Assembly (NCBI GenBank): GCA_002296285.1
Contig: DBHX01000064.1
Span: 1-52,537, forward strand
Direction of reading: 5' to 3'
DNA from: a bacterium UBP8_UBA817
GTDB lineage: Bacteria; Margulisbacteria; Marinamargulisbacteria; UBA817
DNA length: 52,537 nucleotides
This document shows positions 9,705 through 17,570 of the stretch, one piece after another (the stretch's first letter is position 1; every line of letters starts with the position of its first letter). The position numbers and the translations under genes are program-made. The notes beneath the pieces were generated by a model. That model worked only from the letters and a program-made list of their open reading frames with translations, was not told the DNA's origin and ran no database searches.

Positions 9705-9733
9705 AATTTAATAGAAATGCTTGAATTTGTCAA
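9705..9733 (-). promoter_or_regulatory. Sigma-70-type promoter of rpmE-prfA-prmC
   Basis: TTGACA (9728-9733), a 17-bp spacer, then TAAATT (9705-9710). The -10 ends 10 nt before the rpmE ATG, so the transcript should carry only a few untranslated bases. Confidence 0.7.
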
Positions 9734-9815
9734 TCAATTAACATAAATAATTATTTCGGAATGTTACACAACACTTTAAATTTCCACACTATCTATGGTA
9801 TATTATGAATTAATT

Positions 9816-10271
9816 ATGCTACTCGAACGATTAAATGGCCAACCAGAAAATGTTGAATTCAGCATTCCATGCATGTCTGATTATGTTGGGGTTGTACGTC
9901 TCGCTGTATCTGGATTAGCCACACGCATGAATTTTTCAATTGAGGAAATTGAAGATATTAAAATTGCTGTTTCTGAAGCATGCACCAATTCTGTTCAATA
10001 CGCATTTGATCAGCCTGAAAACGAACGGGTTTTCATTTCTTTTAATTTATTCAAAGATAAGCTTGAGATTATTGTTAAAGACAATGGGAAAGGTTTTGAA
10101 TTAAGCAACTTAGAACGCACCCCTATTGAAGAACGAAATTTAGACGATATTGATGAGAATGTTCCACGACTTGGTCTCGGAATTACATTTATTAAAAGCC
10201 TTATGGATGAAACAAACATTACCTCTGAACCAGGTAAAGGCACCACCATCCAAATGGCAAAACATATCTAA
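9816..10271 (+). CDS. RsbW-like anti-sigma factor serine kinase (HATPase_c_2)
   Basis: A ~151-residue GHKL-fold protein of the RsbW/SpoIIAB type. In partner-switching systems such kinases bind a sigma factor or another target and phosphorylate an anti-sigma-antagonist. The N box is EACTNSVQYAF, the G1 box DNGKGF, the G2 box LGLGITFIK, and GKGTTI follows, so ATP binding should be intact. I chose the second ATG (9816) because TATATTAT-like -10 sequences lie just upstream; an in-frame ATG at 9795 would add seven residues. No anti-anti-sigma (STAS) or PP2C phosphatase gene is in the window. An RsbRD-type sensor occurs elsewhere, at 37.8 kb, but any link is inference. Confidence 0.85.
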   Translation: MLLERLNGQPENVEFSIPCMSDYVGVVRLAVSGLATRMNFSIEEIEDIKIAVSEACTNSVQYAFDQPENERVFISFNLFKDKLEIIVKDNGKGFELSNLERTPIEERNLDDIDENVPRLGLGITFIKSLMDETNITSEPGKGTTIQMAKHI

Positions 10272-10274
10272 TGA

Positions 10275-10565
10275 ATGATTTTTAAATTCATTCTGTTATT
10301 ATTTTTATCCGCTACTTTTTTTTCATTTTACAGACGAAAGCTAGTAACAACCATAAAACCATCTTTTGTTGTTCCAACGGCAACCATACTAACCTTAATT
10401 TCCTTAGCACCATTTGGCTGGGTCATTGGATTATTTGGCGTATATGCCATCCCAAAATTAATTGGGCCGATCAACCAACAACCTTTAATAATATGTGCTA
10501 AATGTGGTACCCTTTCAAAAAAGGGGGATACCACATGCCGAAAGTGCGACAATGCATTGAATTAA
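10275..10565 (+). CDS. Small membrane protein with C-terminal zinc ribbon
   Basis: A 96-residue protein not assigned to a named family. Residues 1-20 and about 34-62 are hydrophobic and could form two membrane segments. The last 25 residues contain CAKCG and CRKCD, the four-cysteine pattern of a zinc ribbon that would face the cytoplasm. It begins 4 bp after the RsbW-like gene and its end overlaps the next gene by 31 bp, so the three form one transcriptional unit. Function unknown. Confidence 0.65.
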   Translation: MIFKFILLLFLSATFFSFYRRKLVTTIKPSFVVPTATILTLISLAPFGWVIGLFGVYAIPKLIGPINQQPLIICAKCGTLSKKGDTTCRKCDNALN

Positions 10566-11806
10566 ATAAAATTAGTAAGAATCCGTCGTTCCAATCAACC
10601 TGCTATTCAGAAACTTTGGATCAAGAGCTTCATCATCTGGCGAATCACTATCAATCATCCATTTTTAATCCATCATCCATTCCTCTTGCTGCATTCACAC
10701 CAAATCCAACATCCATCGTAAACGCGTTAATGAATCAATATTATCCCATTGAATTGGATGATACCTATTGGGTGACCTGCAATCCCTTTCACCATGAACT
10801 GCATTCCGGAAGATTAAAAAGAAACATCCTCCTTACAACCAGTAAAATTTTTATTGATCACTTGGCACATCAATGGCCCGAAAATCCTACCGAAGGGCTC
10901 TGGAAAATCGTTCATTACTATGGGTTTATCAATAAAAGCACCGACATTCATATTTGCAGCAATGCAGGCATTCTATTCAAAAAAAATGGCCATCTTCAAT
11001 CACACTTGCCAATTCAAAAAAAAAGCATGGAAAGTTTAATGTATTTCATCAAACTTCATAGTCATATGGACCCGGCCATATTTCGAACGCCTCAAGATGG
11101 GGCATATTATTTTAACCGGGAAAACATTAAAATTGACATTCGAACATCAACACTCCCGACCCAAGAAGGAGAAATGATTAGCCTTCGGCTATTCCACTAT
11201 GATCAAAGTTTCCAATCCCTGGATAATATTGGGTTTTCATCGAAGAAATTAACAAAAATTAGATCATTGCTAAAAATCCCCAATGGACTGATTTTAATTA
11301 CAGGGGCCACAGGTTCTGGAAAATCCACAACACTGTATGCCATGCTCAGAGAACTAACCCATCGGCATGTGATCACCTTAGAAGATCCTATCGAACGACT
11401 CATTCCTGGCATTCATCAAACCAGCATCAATGAATGGCAAAATTACACCATGAACGTTGGGTTAAAAGCTCTTTTAAGGCATAATCCAGATGTTATTGCG
11501 ATTGGCGAAATACGAGATAATCAAACCGCTGAAGCGGTGATTAATGCGGCATATTCTGGGCATCTGGTCATTGCATCATTGCACACCAATAGTATCGAAA
11601 CCACCTTACTAAGGTTAGCCAATCTTGGCATAAGTCCTTTCATGATTGGGTATTGTTTACGTGCCATTATTTCTCAGTCATTGCACTTTATTGAAGGAAA
11701 AACGATCCTTAAAAGTGAATTACTAATTTGTGAAACGCCTTATATCATTCATAATCTTAAAAAAGAACTGAATGATTTCATCAATAACAATAGTTACATG
11801 ACCTAA
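10535..11806 (+). CDS. Type II secretion / type IV pilus-type ATPase (GspE/PilB family), short
   Basis: A 423-residue secretion ATPase. The P-loop GATGSGKST is near residue 257, the Asp box is ITLEDPIE, Walker B is LRHNPDVIAIGEIRD, and the His box is ASLHTNS near 347. These energise pseudopilus or pilus assembly. I start at the ATG at 10535 because AAGGGGG lies about 9 nt before it; an earlier ATG at 10502 has no such site. It is shorter than typical GspE/PilB, has a minimal N-terminal domain and lacks the four-cysteine metal motif. No other T2SS or T4P genes adjoin it, so the machinery it serves must be encoded elsewhere. Confidence 0.85.
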   Translation: MPKVRQCIELNKISKNPSFQSTCYSETLDQELHHLANHYQSSIFNPSSIPLAAFTPNPTSIVNALMNQYYPIELDDTYWVTCNPFHHELHSGRLKRNILLTTSKIFIDHLAHQWPENPTEGLWKIVHYYGFINKSTDIHICSNAGILFKKNGHLQSHLPIQKKSMESLMYFIKLHSHMDPAIFRTPQDGAYYFNRENIKIDIRTSTLPTQEGEMISLRLFHYDQSFQSLDNIGFSSKKLTKIRSLLKIPNGLILITGATGSGKSTTLYAMLRELTHRHVITLEDPIERLIPGIHQTSINEWQNYTMNVGLKALLRHNPDVIAIGEIRDNQTAEAVINAAYSGHLVIASLHTNSIETTLLRLANLGISPFMIGYCLRAIISQSLHFIEGKTILKSELLICETPYIIHNLKKELNDFINNNSYMT

Positions 11807-11830
11807 CGCCGGATACAAAAAGCCAAATCA

Positions 11831-11859
11831 TTAACAGCTGTTCCAATTAATATTAGAAT
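11831..11859 (+). promoter_or_regulatory. Sigma-70-type promoter of tsaC
   Basis: TTAACA (11831-11836), a 17-bp spacer, TAGAAT (11854-11859), and only 8 nt to the tsaC ATG at 11868. No Shine-Dalgarno is present, which suggests a nearly leaderless mRNA. Confidence 0.65.
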
Positions 11860-11867
11860 AAAATGAA

Positions 11868-12416
11868 ATGTTAAATAGCATATACCAACACCTTTTGGAT
11901 CATCAAATTGGAATCATAGAACACGACACTGTGCCTGGAATTGTAGGGATTGCAACCATCGATAATGCAAAAAAAATTCAAGCCATCAAACAACGATCTG
12001 AATCCAAAGGATTTATTGTATTGATTCCATCCATTGATCATTTAAATAACCTCGCCATTAATATATCCGAAAGCGCACATCAACTAATCAACACTTATTG
12101 GCCTGGCCCATTAACCATTATTTTAGAAAAACACCCCGACATTTCAACCGTAATCAGTGGACAAAAAACAACCATTGCCATTCGATGCCCGAATCACCCA
12201 GGATTATCTGAACTCCTTAAAAAGTTAAATCAACCAATCCTATCAACCAGTGCAAACATAAGCGGCGAAACCAATATTTCTGAAAAACTACTCAGTGCTG
12301 TTGATTTCACTTATGGCAATATTCAAAAAACAGAGACCAATATCGCGTCCACCATTATTGATGCCACTCAAACCCCATTTAAAATACTAAGAAATGGATC
12401 AATTAAATTAAAATAA
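11868..12416 (+). CDS. tsaC: L-threonylcarbamoyladenylate synthase (TsaC/Sua5/YrdC family)
   Basis: This enzyme makes threonylcarbamoyl-AMP from Thr, bicarbonate and ATP for the t6A37 modification of ANN-decoding tRNAs. The 182-residue protein is a single YrdC domain without the C-terminal Sua5 domain. Visible signatures include PGIVGIA, KQRSESKGFIVLI (the K-x-R-x-x-x-K substrate-binding pattern), YWPGPLTIIL, IAIRCPNHPG and LSTSANISGE. It has its own promoter, 61 bp after the secretion ATPase gene. Confidence 0.92.
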   Translation: MLNSIYQHLLDHQIGIIEHDTVPGIVGIATIDNAKKIQAIKQRSESKGFIVLIPSIDHLNNLAINISESAHQLINTYWPGPLTIILEKHPDISTVISGQKTTIAIRCPNHPGLSELLKKLNQPILSTSANISGETNISEKLLSAVDFTYGNIQKTETNIASTIIDATQTPFKILRNGSIKLK

Positions 12417-12490
12417 CTGTAAATTACATAAGTTTTTTTCTTGATCTTTCGATCTTATAAATATAAACAACAATATTAAGGAGAAAAAGT

Positions 12491-13288
12491 ATGAGAATAC
12501 CCCGCATTCAATCAATACTTACAGCCTGCCTATTAGTAAACAAAAATTTAGTCAATGGAAATGGTCCTCCAACATAAAATCCTTATTGCCAAAAACAACT
12601 GGATCATGAAACACTCTCCCCTTTAGGATCAAGCTGTGTGCCAAAAGCAGCACAGGTAATAAATAAGACTGTAAACGGTTGCAGGCGATATAATGAAACC
12701 GAAGTAAACACCACGGCCAAAAAGTTATGTGAAAAATACGAGCGAACAGCTATTAGATGTACAGATGACCGAAGCTCAATCACTATTACTCCAGAATTGG
12801 TGCTTGAAGAAATAATAAGAAACACAAAAAGTGACAATGAAAAAGATCAATTAGTTGGTAATTTTTGTACAACTGCTCTTTGTGAACAACATTGGGCGGG
12901 AATAGGAAAGGGAAATTGTACAACTTATGACGTTGATGAGTACTATGCACCAAATTTAGGGGAATGCCAAAGACTATGTCGTATAAAGCATATTCCCTGT
13001 AAAACAGAAGAAATGTGTGGAATCATAATACCCCCAGAACTTCCATCACCAACGCCAAGTGGGAAGAACACCCCGACACCAAGTGAGGAAGACAACCCAA
13101 CACCAACTCCTGGAAGCCAGGGAACCCCTTCGGAAACAAATATTGGTTTTATAGTTGGTGGAACAACGCTATTTATTGGAATAGTTGTAGCCGGACGTAT
13201 TTATGTTGTAAGAACGCAACAAAACCTTACAAATAGTGAAGTAAGAAATGGTGAAGGAACTGAGCTAACCCCTCTACACCATTATTAG
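12491..13288 (+). pseudogene. Cys-rich type I membrane protein gene interrupted by an in-frame TAA
   Basis: An AAGGAG ribosome binding site precedes ATG 12491. The first 28 codons (MRIPRIQSILTACLLVNKNL...) look like a weak signal peptide and end at TAA 12575-12577. The same frame then runs open to 13288. The part after the stop has about 12 Cys in a ~150-residue ectodomain, a Pro/Thr/Ser linker with repeated TPTPS-like units, one membrane segment (IGFIVGGTTLFIGIVVAG) and a short tail. A GTG at 12638 could restart, but it has no ribosome binding site and no signal peptide. After the final TAG another frame continues as VTDAGTQTGPYGTGEKKK, so the 3' end may also be frameshifted. No family recognised. 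Could be a pseudogene, a readthrough product or a sequencing error. Confidence 0.55.
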
Positions 13289-13342
13289 TAACCGATGCTG
13301 GGACTCAAACAGGCCCTTATGGAACAGGTGAAAAAAAAAAGT

Positions 13343-14254
13343 TTAATCGTTAGACAAATTAAGCAATCCCGTCAGATAATTATACTCACCCAAAAACCAA
13401 TAGGAAAATGATCGTAAAGCAGCCACTTTGGAATCTTTTAACCGTTGAATCATTCGATAAATAAAATTCTGGCGGGATAAGCGCTTACGAAGAAACACTG
13501 ATACAGGGTTCAACCCCAAAAACCACTTCAACTCTGGGTGCTTCTGAATAAATATCTGTGCCGATTGGCCCATGGTGTACTTTCGTTCAACCTTTTCCTC
13601 ATCAGTAATAACATGATAATGGTAATTAACCGCTGTGGTTAGATACATTAATGGAATATCACGTTTTTTAAATCGATACCCCAATTCCAAATCTTCCCAA
13701 CCATAATTCTTAAAATCCAAAGAAAACCCTTGCTCAACAGAAAAAATCGATTTTGGAAATGAAATGTTCCCTGTTAAAAAGTAATACCAATCCAAGGCGT
13801 CCCCATCCTGATATTTATTCGGCACTTGCGTCTTTTCCGGGGCCTTGGACAGTGGCCAATCATAATTGTCCAAATTGTATGCCAATCCTTCAAAACAACA
13901 TGCTGAATGGGACCGTTGATGAGCATTATAGTGAGCCTCAACAAAGCCTTTATCTGGAATCATATCAGCATCTGAAATAATAATGAGATCACCAGTGGAT
14001 TCTCGAACACCAATATTTCGAGCTTCGGCCTTACCCGAAGGATTCTCGCGCTGAATAAAATTTAAATGGAACGGCAAATGTGAGCACTCAGCAATCATTT
14101 GTGGCGTGCCATCCGTAGAAAACGAATCAACAATCACAACCTCAAATCGAACCGTTGTCTCTTGATGGGCATACCCCTCAATAACTTTCTTTAATCGATC
14201 CTTTTGATTATAGGAACCAATAACAACACTAATGCCGATTATTTCGTGCATCAT
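13343..14254 (-). CDS. Family 2 glycosyltransferase
   Basis: A ~303-residue GT-A fold glycosyltransferase. The N-terminus has ISVVIGSYNQKDRLKKVIEGY, then VVIVDSFSTDGT, RENPSGKAEARNIGV, and the metal-binding DAD in IIISDADMIPD. The GYGWEDLELGYR-like segment (NYGWEDLELGYRFKKRD) matches the C-terminal galactosyltransferase-type subdomain. It probably adds a sugar to a surface polymer or lipid; donor and acceptor cannot be read from sequence. I start at the first of two adjacent ATGs (14254). A longer frame to 14290 would run well inside the upstream gene, which this one overlaps by 26 bp. Confidence 0.83.
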   Translation of the reverse strand: MMHEIIGISVVIGSYNQKDRLKKVIEGYAHQETTVRFEVVIVDSFSTDGTPQMIAECSHLPFHLNFIQRENPSGKAEARNIGVRESTGDLIIISDADMIPDKGFVEAHYNAHQRSHSACCFEGLAYNLDNYDWPLSKAPEKTQVPNKYQDGDALDWYYFLTGNISFPKSIFSVEQGFSLDFKNYGWEDLELGYRFKKRDIPLMYLTTAVNYHYHVITDEEKVERKYTMGQSAQIFIQKHPELKWFLGLNPVSVFLRKRLSRQNFIYRMIQRLKDSKVAALRSFSYWFLGEYNYLTGLLNLSND

Positions 14255-15554
14255 TCCAATAAATAAGCGGCGATAAAATATACAAACCAAAAATCATGAC
14301 CAAAATATCATATACATAAAAATTACCACCTGATTTTCCTCGAATTAGCATGGCCATGGATAATAACGTAAATACAAATGCTGGAAATTGAACAAATCGT
14401 AAAAAACGACGTTTTGCTGCCATATGGCGATGTGGGTAAGGGAGTTTAGAAACCATTAACAATGACATCAGAAGAACAATCACCGTAAACACAGAAAGAG
14501 ATTGGAATAAAACAGATATTTTTGAAAACATGACAATCGAGGCTGCAAAAGGTGAAGGAACCCCATCGAAATAATCCGAATGCCCCGTAGAACTAAATCG
14601 AATTAAGCGATATGTGGTAGATATCGCATAAACGATAGCCAGTGCAATGGAGCCAACCAATGAAACATCTTTCAAATACACAAAAATAATGGTCGCGGGT
14701 AAAATCCCAAAACTAACAAAGTCAGCCAATGTATCCAACCGAGCACCAAGTGCGGTTGATGCATTAAGCTTTCTAGCAATCGAGCCATCAATCGCATCAA
14801 AAACAACACACAATACTAAAAAAAGAGCTGAATATCGAAATTGATAATTCAAAGCAAAAAAGATACCCAAACACCCAAAAAACACATTTAAAATTGAAAA
14901 AAAGTTGGGAATTAATGAGCGCAACGTTTGACGGGCTTTTTCCTCATTATTATTGAATCGCTTTAAATACATTCCCCATAGAAAATGATCAAAATAATCA
15001 ATAAATGACCAAATGGTTAAAGCAACCACAGTGTAAACTAAAAGTAAAATAATGCTGGATGGCCAGGTTACAACCCAATCGATCAACAGTTGAACAGGCT
15101 CAAAGATAATGGGAATATCAACTTTTTCAACAGCAACTCTTCCAAATAAAATTCCGCAGACGGGAAATGTCAGTGCTGTTTTTAATTTTCCTGTAAATTG
15201 TGCGGGGATACTATCCCCACCATTTTGAACCGAATACACCCGTAATCCCATCATGGCAAATTCTCGTGCTAAGATAATAAATACCGGAAAGGCCGTAATC
15301 ACTTGCATTTCTAGAAGCGGCAAAAATAATAAGACCAGTATTTTATCGGCCAATGGATCCAAAATTTTTCCTAATTCAGATTCAATTTTTAATCGCCTGG
15401 CAATCCAACCATCCAAAAAATCAGTTAAACAAATAAACGTATAAAATAAGATAACAACAATTTGAGTAAAATTTGACACATAGGGGGTCATCCAAAAAAT
15501 CAACCCAACACCAAATATTCGACATGCAGTAATAATATTTGCCAACTGACCCAT
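14229..15554 (-). CDS. PgsA-PssA fusion: two CDP-alcohol phosphatidyltransferase domains in one protein
   Basis: A ~441-residue polytopic membrane protein with two complete CDP-alcohol phosphatidyltransferase signatures (DG-x2-AR-x8-G-x3-D-x3-D). The first is DGWIARR...GKILDPLAD near residues 50-73 and resembles PgsA (phosphatidylglycerophosphate synthase). The second is DGSIARK...GARLDTLAD in the C-terminal half, in a context (FVSFGILPA) typical of PssA (phosphatidylserine synthase). One polypeptide may therefore make both acidic-phospholipid precursors from CDP-diacylglycerol. I start at the ATG at 15554, preceded by AAGGA at good spacing; an ATG three codons earlier overlaps that site. The domain roles are inferred from motif context. 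Confidence 0.85.
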   Translation of the reverse strand: MGQLANIITACRIFGVGLIFWMTPYVSNFTQIVVILFYTFICLTDFLDGWIARRLKIESELGKILDPLADKILVLLFLPLLEMQVITAFPVFIILAREFAMMGLRVYSVQNGGDSIPAQFTGKLKTALTFPVCGILFGRVAVEKVDIPIIFEPVQLLIDWVVTWPSSIILLLVYTVVALTIWSFIDYFDHFLWGMYLKRFNNNEEKARQTLRSLIPNFFSILNVFFGCLGIFFALNYQFRYSALFLVLCVVFDAIDGSIARKLNASTALGARLDTLADFVSFGILPATIIFVYLKDVSLVGSIALAIVYAISTTYRLIRFSSTGHSDYFDGVPSPFAASIVMFSKISVLFQSLSVFTVIVLLMSLLMVSKLPYPHRHMAAKRRFLRFVQFPAFVFTLLSMAMLIRGKSGGNFYVYDILVMIFGLYILSPLIYWNDARNNRH

Positions 15555-15649
15555 TAAAATCATCCTTAGTAAAATGAATTAAATGTTATTATAAACTGAA
15601 TAAAGAACATGTACCAGAAAAACCCCCGGATTTACCATTCTCAACACTA

Positions 15650-15679
15650 TTGACTTTAAACTCAATATCAAAGTATAAT
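15650..15679 (+). promoter_or_regulatory. Sigma-70-type promoter of rpmH
   Basis: TTGACT (15650-15655), an 18-bp spacer, and a perfect TATAAT (15674-15679). An AAGGAA ribosome binding site precedes the rpmH ATG, so this transcript has a short normal leader. Confidence 0.8.
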
Positions 15680-15702
15680 CCTTTAATCTAAGAAGGAATA
15701 TT

Positions 15703-15837
15703 ATGAAAAGAACATTTCAACCAAACAATCGTAAACGAAAAAAAACCCATGGCTTTCTTGTAAGAATGAGAAGCGTTGGTGGCCGCCGAGTTCTTAGCAA
15801 TCGCCGAAAAAAAGGCCGTAAGCGTTTAGCCGCATAA
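15703..15837 (+). CDS. rpmH: 50S ribosomal protein L34
   Basis: A 44-residue protein starting MKRTFQPNNRKRKKTHGF and ending GRKRLAA, with RMRSVGGRRVLSNRRKKGR in the middle: a textbook L34. AAGGAA lies 6 nt before the ATG. It heads the rpmH-rnpA-yidD-yidC-jag-mnmE cluster, which is often near the replication origin. Confidence 0.98.
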   Translation: MKRTFQPNNRKRKKTHGFLVRMRSVGGRRVLSNRRKKGRKRLAA

Positions 15838-15840
15838 TCG

Positions 15841-16188
15841 TTGCAAATTAAACTTAACGCCCATCGTTTCGACAAACGCAATATTTCACAGTTCCTGAAA
15901 GAAAGTCAAACCATTAAAGTTGAGCTCTTCACCATTTTTTATGTGAATGATGGCAATCAGAACTATGCATTCATTTGCCCAAAAAAAATCAGCACCATCA
16001 CCCCGACTAGAAATAAAATTAAACGACAATTAAAAGAATCGTTTTTAAAACTGGCGCCGAAAATAGACCCAACATACAGTATTATTATCATGGCAAATAA
16101 AAAAATTCTTCATTCCACCTTTAAAAACATCCATGACATGCTATTATTAAGTTTAAAAAAGAAAAATATAATCAATGAAAATAGTTAG
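15841..16188 (+). CDS. rnpA: Ribonuclease P protein component
   Basis: RnpA is the protein subunit of RNase P, which trims the 5' ends of tRNAs. The 115-residue basic protein has the family RNR-type motif as TRNKIKRQLKESF near residues 59-71. The start is probably the TTG at 15841, 3 bp after the rpmH stop and in the same frame, since no earlier start is possible. Divergence from well-known RnpA sequences is considerable, but position between rpmH and yidD supports the call. Confidence 0.9.
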   Translation: MQIKLNAHRFDKRNISQFLKESQTIKVELFTIFYVNDGNQNYAFICPKKISTITPTRNKIKRQLKESFLKLAPKIDPTYSIIIMANKKILHSTFKNIHDMLLLSLKKKNIINENS

Positions 16189-16387
16189 TATATCCATTAT
16201 CAAACTTTACCAAACCATTCTATCCCCTTTTCTCGGTAACAACTGTCGATTCTACCCCAGCTGCTCTAACTATGCGATTGAAGCGATTAAGAAACATGGA
16301 AGTATAAAAGGGTATTGGTTAAGTATCAAGCGAATCATGAAGTGCCAACCATTTCATAAAGGCGGAATTGACCAAATCCCACAATAG
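16175..16387 (+). CDS. yidD: Membrane protein insertion efficiency factor YidD
   Basis: A 70-residue YidD protein with an N-terminal amphipathic helix (IIKLYQTILSPFLG) and the diagnostic NNCRFYPSCSNYAIEAIKKHG, followed by KRIMKCQPFHKGGIDQIP. It assists YidC-dependent membrane insertion. It overlaps rnpA by 14 bp and is followed 12 bp later by yidC. Confidence 0.96.
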   Translation: MKIVSISIIKLYQTILSPFLGNNCRFYPSCSNYAIEAIKKHGSIKGYWLSIKRIMKCQPFHKGGIDQIPQ

Positions 16388-16399
16388 AAAGGAAACACA

Positions 16400-17062
16400 A
16401 TGAATCCCATCACATTTTTAACAAACGATATTATGATCCCATTTTTAAACTTTTCATATCATAGCATCTATCCTAATTTTGGCTTTGGTATCATCATATT
16501 AACAATTATTATCAAAATTTTGTTGTACCCACTGACAAAACAACAATTTGAATCAATGAAAAAAATGCAAACCATGATGCCAACGTTCAAGAAACTGAGA
16601 GAAAAACACAAAGACAACCCCCAACAATTGCAAATGGAAACCATGAAAATATACAAGGAACATAACATTAACCCCTTGGGTGGCTGTTTGCCAATGTTGA
16701 TTCAGTTACCCTTTTTATTTGGGTTATTCTATGCCCTAAATGGAGATAGTTTTGCACAACTAATTTCTCAAAACAATGTATTTCCTGGACTAACATCATT
16801 TTGGTTAGCAAACTTATCTCAACCGGATAATTTTTACATACTCCCCATTGTCATTGGATTGGCCACATATTATGGGCAAAAAATGTCAAGTGTTGATCCA
16901 AATCAACAAAAGATTCTAATGTTTATGCCTTTTTTAATGGTGATTATTTCATTTAAAATGCCAGCTGGAGTGCTTTTATATTGGGCTATCTCACAAATCA
17001 TTTCATCTGGTCAACAAATATTAATTATGAACCAAGGAAAGGAAGCAAAAAATGATATTTAA
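16400..17062 (+). CDS. yidC: Membrane protein insertase YidC (short Oxa1-type)
   Basis: YidC inserts and folds inner-membrane proteins. At 220 residues this form lacks the large periplasmic P1 domain of E. coli YidC. The conserved core is present: TKQQFESMKKMQTMMPTFKKL with the cytoplasmic helical hairpin, then NPLGGCLPMLIQLPFLFGLF and three further membrane segments. AGGAAACAC precedes the ATG. It overlaps jag by 11 bp. No second YidC is in the window. Confidence 0.94.
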   Translation: MNPITFLTNDIMIPFLNFSYHSIYPNFGFGIIILTIIIKILLYPLTKQQFESMKKMQTMMPTFKKLREKHKDNPQQLQMETMKIYKEHNINPLGGCLPMLIQLPFLFGLFYALNGDSFAQLISQNNVFPGLTSFWLANLSQPDNFYILPIVIGLATYYGQKMSSVDPNQQKILMFMPFLMVIISFKMPAGVLLYWAISQIISSGQQILIMNQGKEAKNDI

Positions 17063-17570
17063 TTTATTCAAATCATCACAAAATAATGAATCTGAAACCA
17101 TTTCAATTAATCAAGAAATGAAAACTGATGCTAAAGAGTTTATTGAAAATATTCTTCATAAAGCAAACTTTAATGCCATCGTCGCCATTAATAATGACAT
17201 CAATGATGTTATTTATTTAATGATCGAAGACGAGTATGAAACAGCTCGAATTATTGGAAAAGATGGGCAAACATTAACATCATTTCAAGTGATCTTACAA
17301 TCTTACATGACAAAAAAATACAATCAATACATTCCCTTATTTGTGGATTGCAACGAATACTTTTCACTTAAAATAGAAAAAGCTCAAAGCAAAGCAAAAG
17401 AACTAGAAAAAAAGCTATCTGAAGACAGAGATAGTATTGAACTATTTCCAATGACAGCTCTCGAACGGCGTGCCATTCACACGCTGTATAAAGATCATGA
17501 CTCGATAACAACACACAGTGTTGGTCAAGGAGATGATCGACGAATTGTCTTGTCAAAAAAAGGTGCATAG
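17052..17570 (+). CDS. jag: Jag/KhpB-type RNA-binding protein (KH plus R3H domains)
   Basis: A 172-residue protein of the Jag (SpoIIIJ-associated, KhpB/EloR) family. The middle carries a type II KH domain with the loop IIGKDGQT, and the C-terminus an R3H domain with RRAIHTLYKDHDSITTHSVGQGDDRRIV. In Gram-positive bacteria relatives bind RNA and affect cell elongation. It lies between yidC and mnmE as in many genomes. The N-terminal jag domain appears short or absent. Confidence 0.88.
   Translation: MIFNLFKSSQNNESETISINQEMKTDAKEFIENILHKANFNAIVAINNDINDVIYLMIEDEYETARIIGKDGQTLTSFQVILQSYMTKKYNQYIPLFVDCNEYFSLKIEKAQSKAKELEKKLSEDRDSIELFPMTALERRAIHTLYKDHDSITTHSVGQGDDRRIVLSKKGA

Noticed and set aside
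9695..9733. Longer rpmE start at TTG 9733
   Set aside because: The TTG forms part of a TTGACA -35 hexamer with a 17-bp spaced -10; L31 homologues do not need the extra 13 residues.
12430..12475. Terminator after tsaC (T7 run with GATC-TTTC-GATC)
   Set aside because: The T-run precedes rather than follows the tiny 4-bp stem, so it does not look like an intrinsic terminator.
12491..13288. Alternative genetic code (TAA as sense) to explain the interrupted gene
   Set aside because: RF1 is intact and all neighbouring genes end normally at TAA or TAG, so reassignment is not credible.
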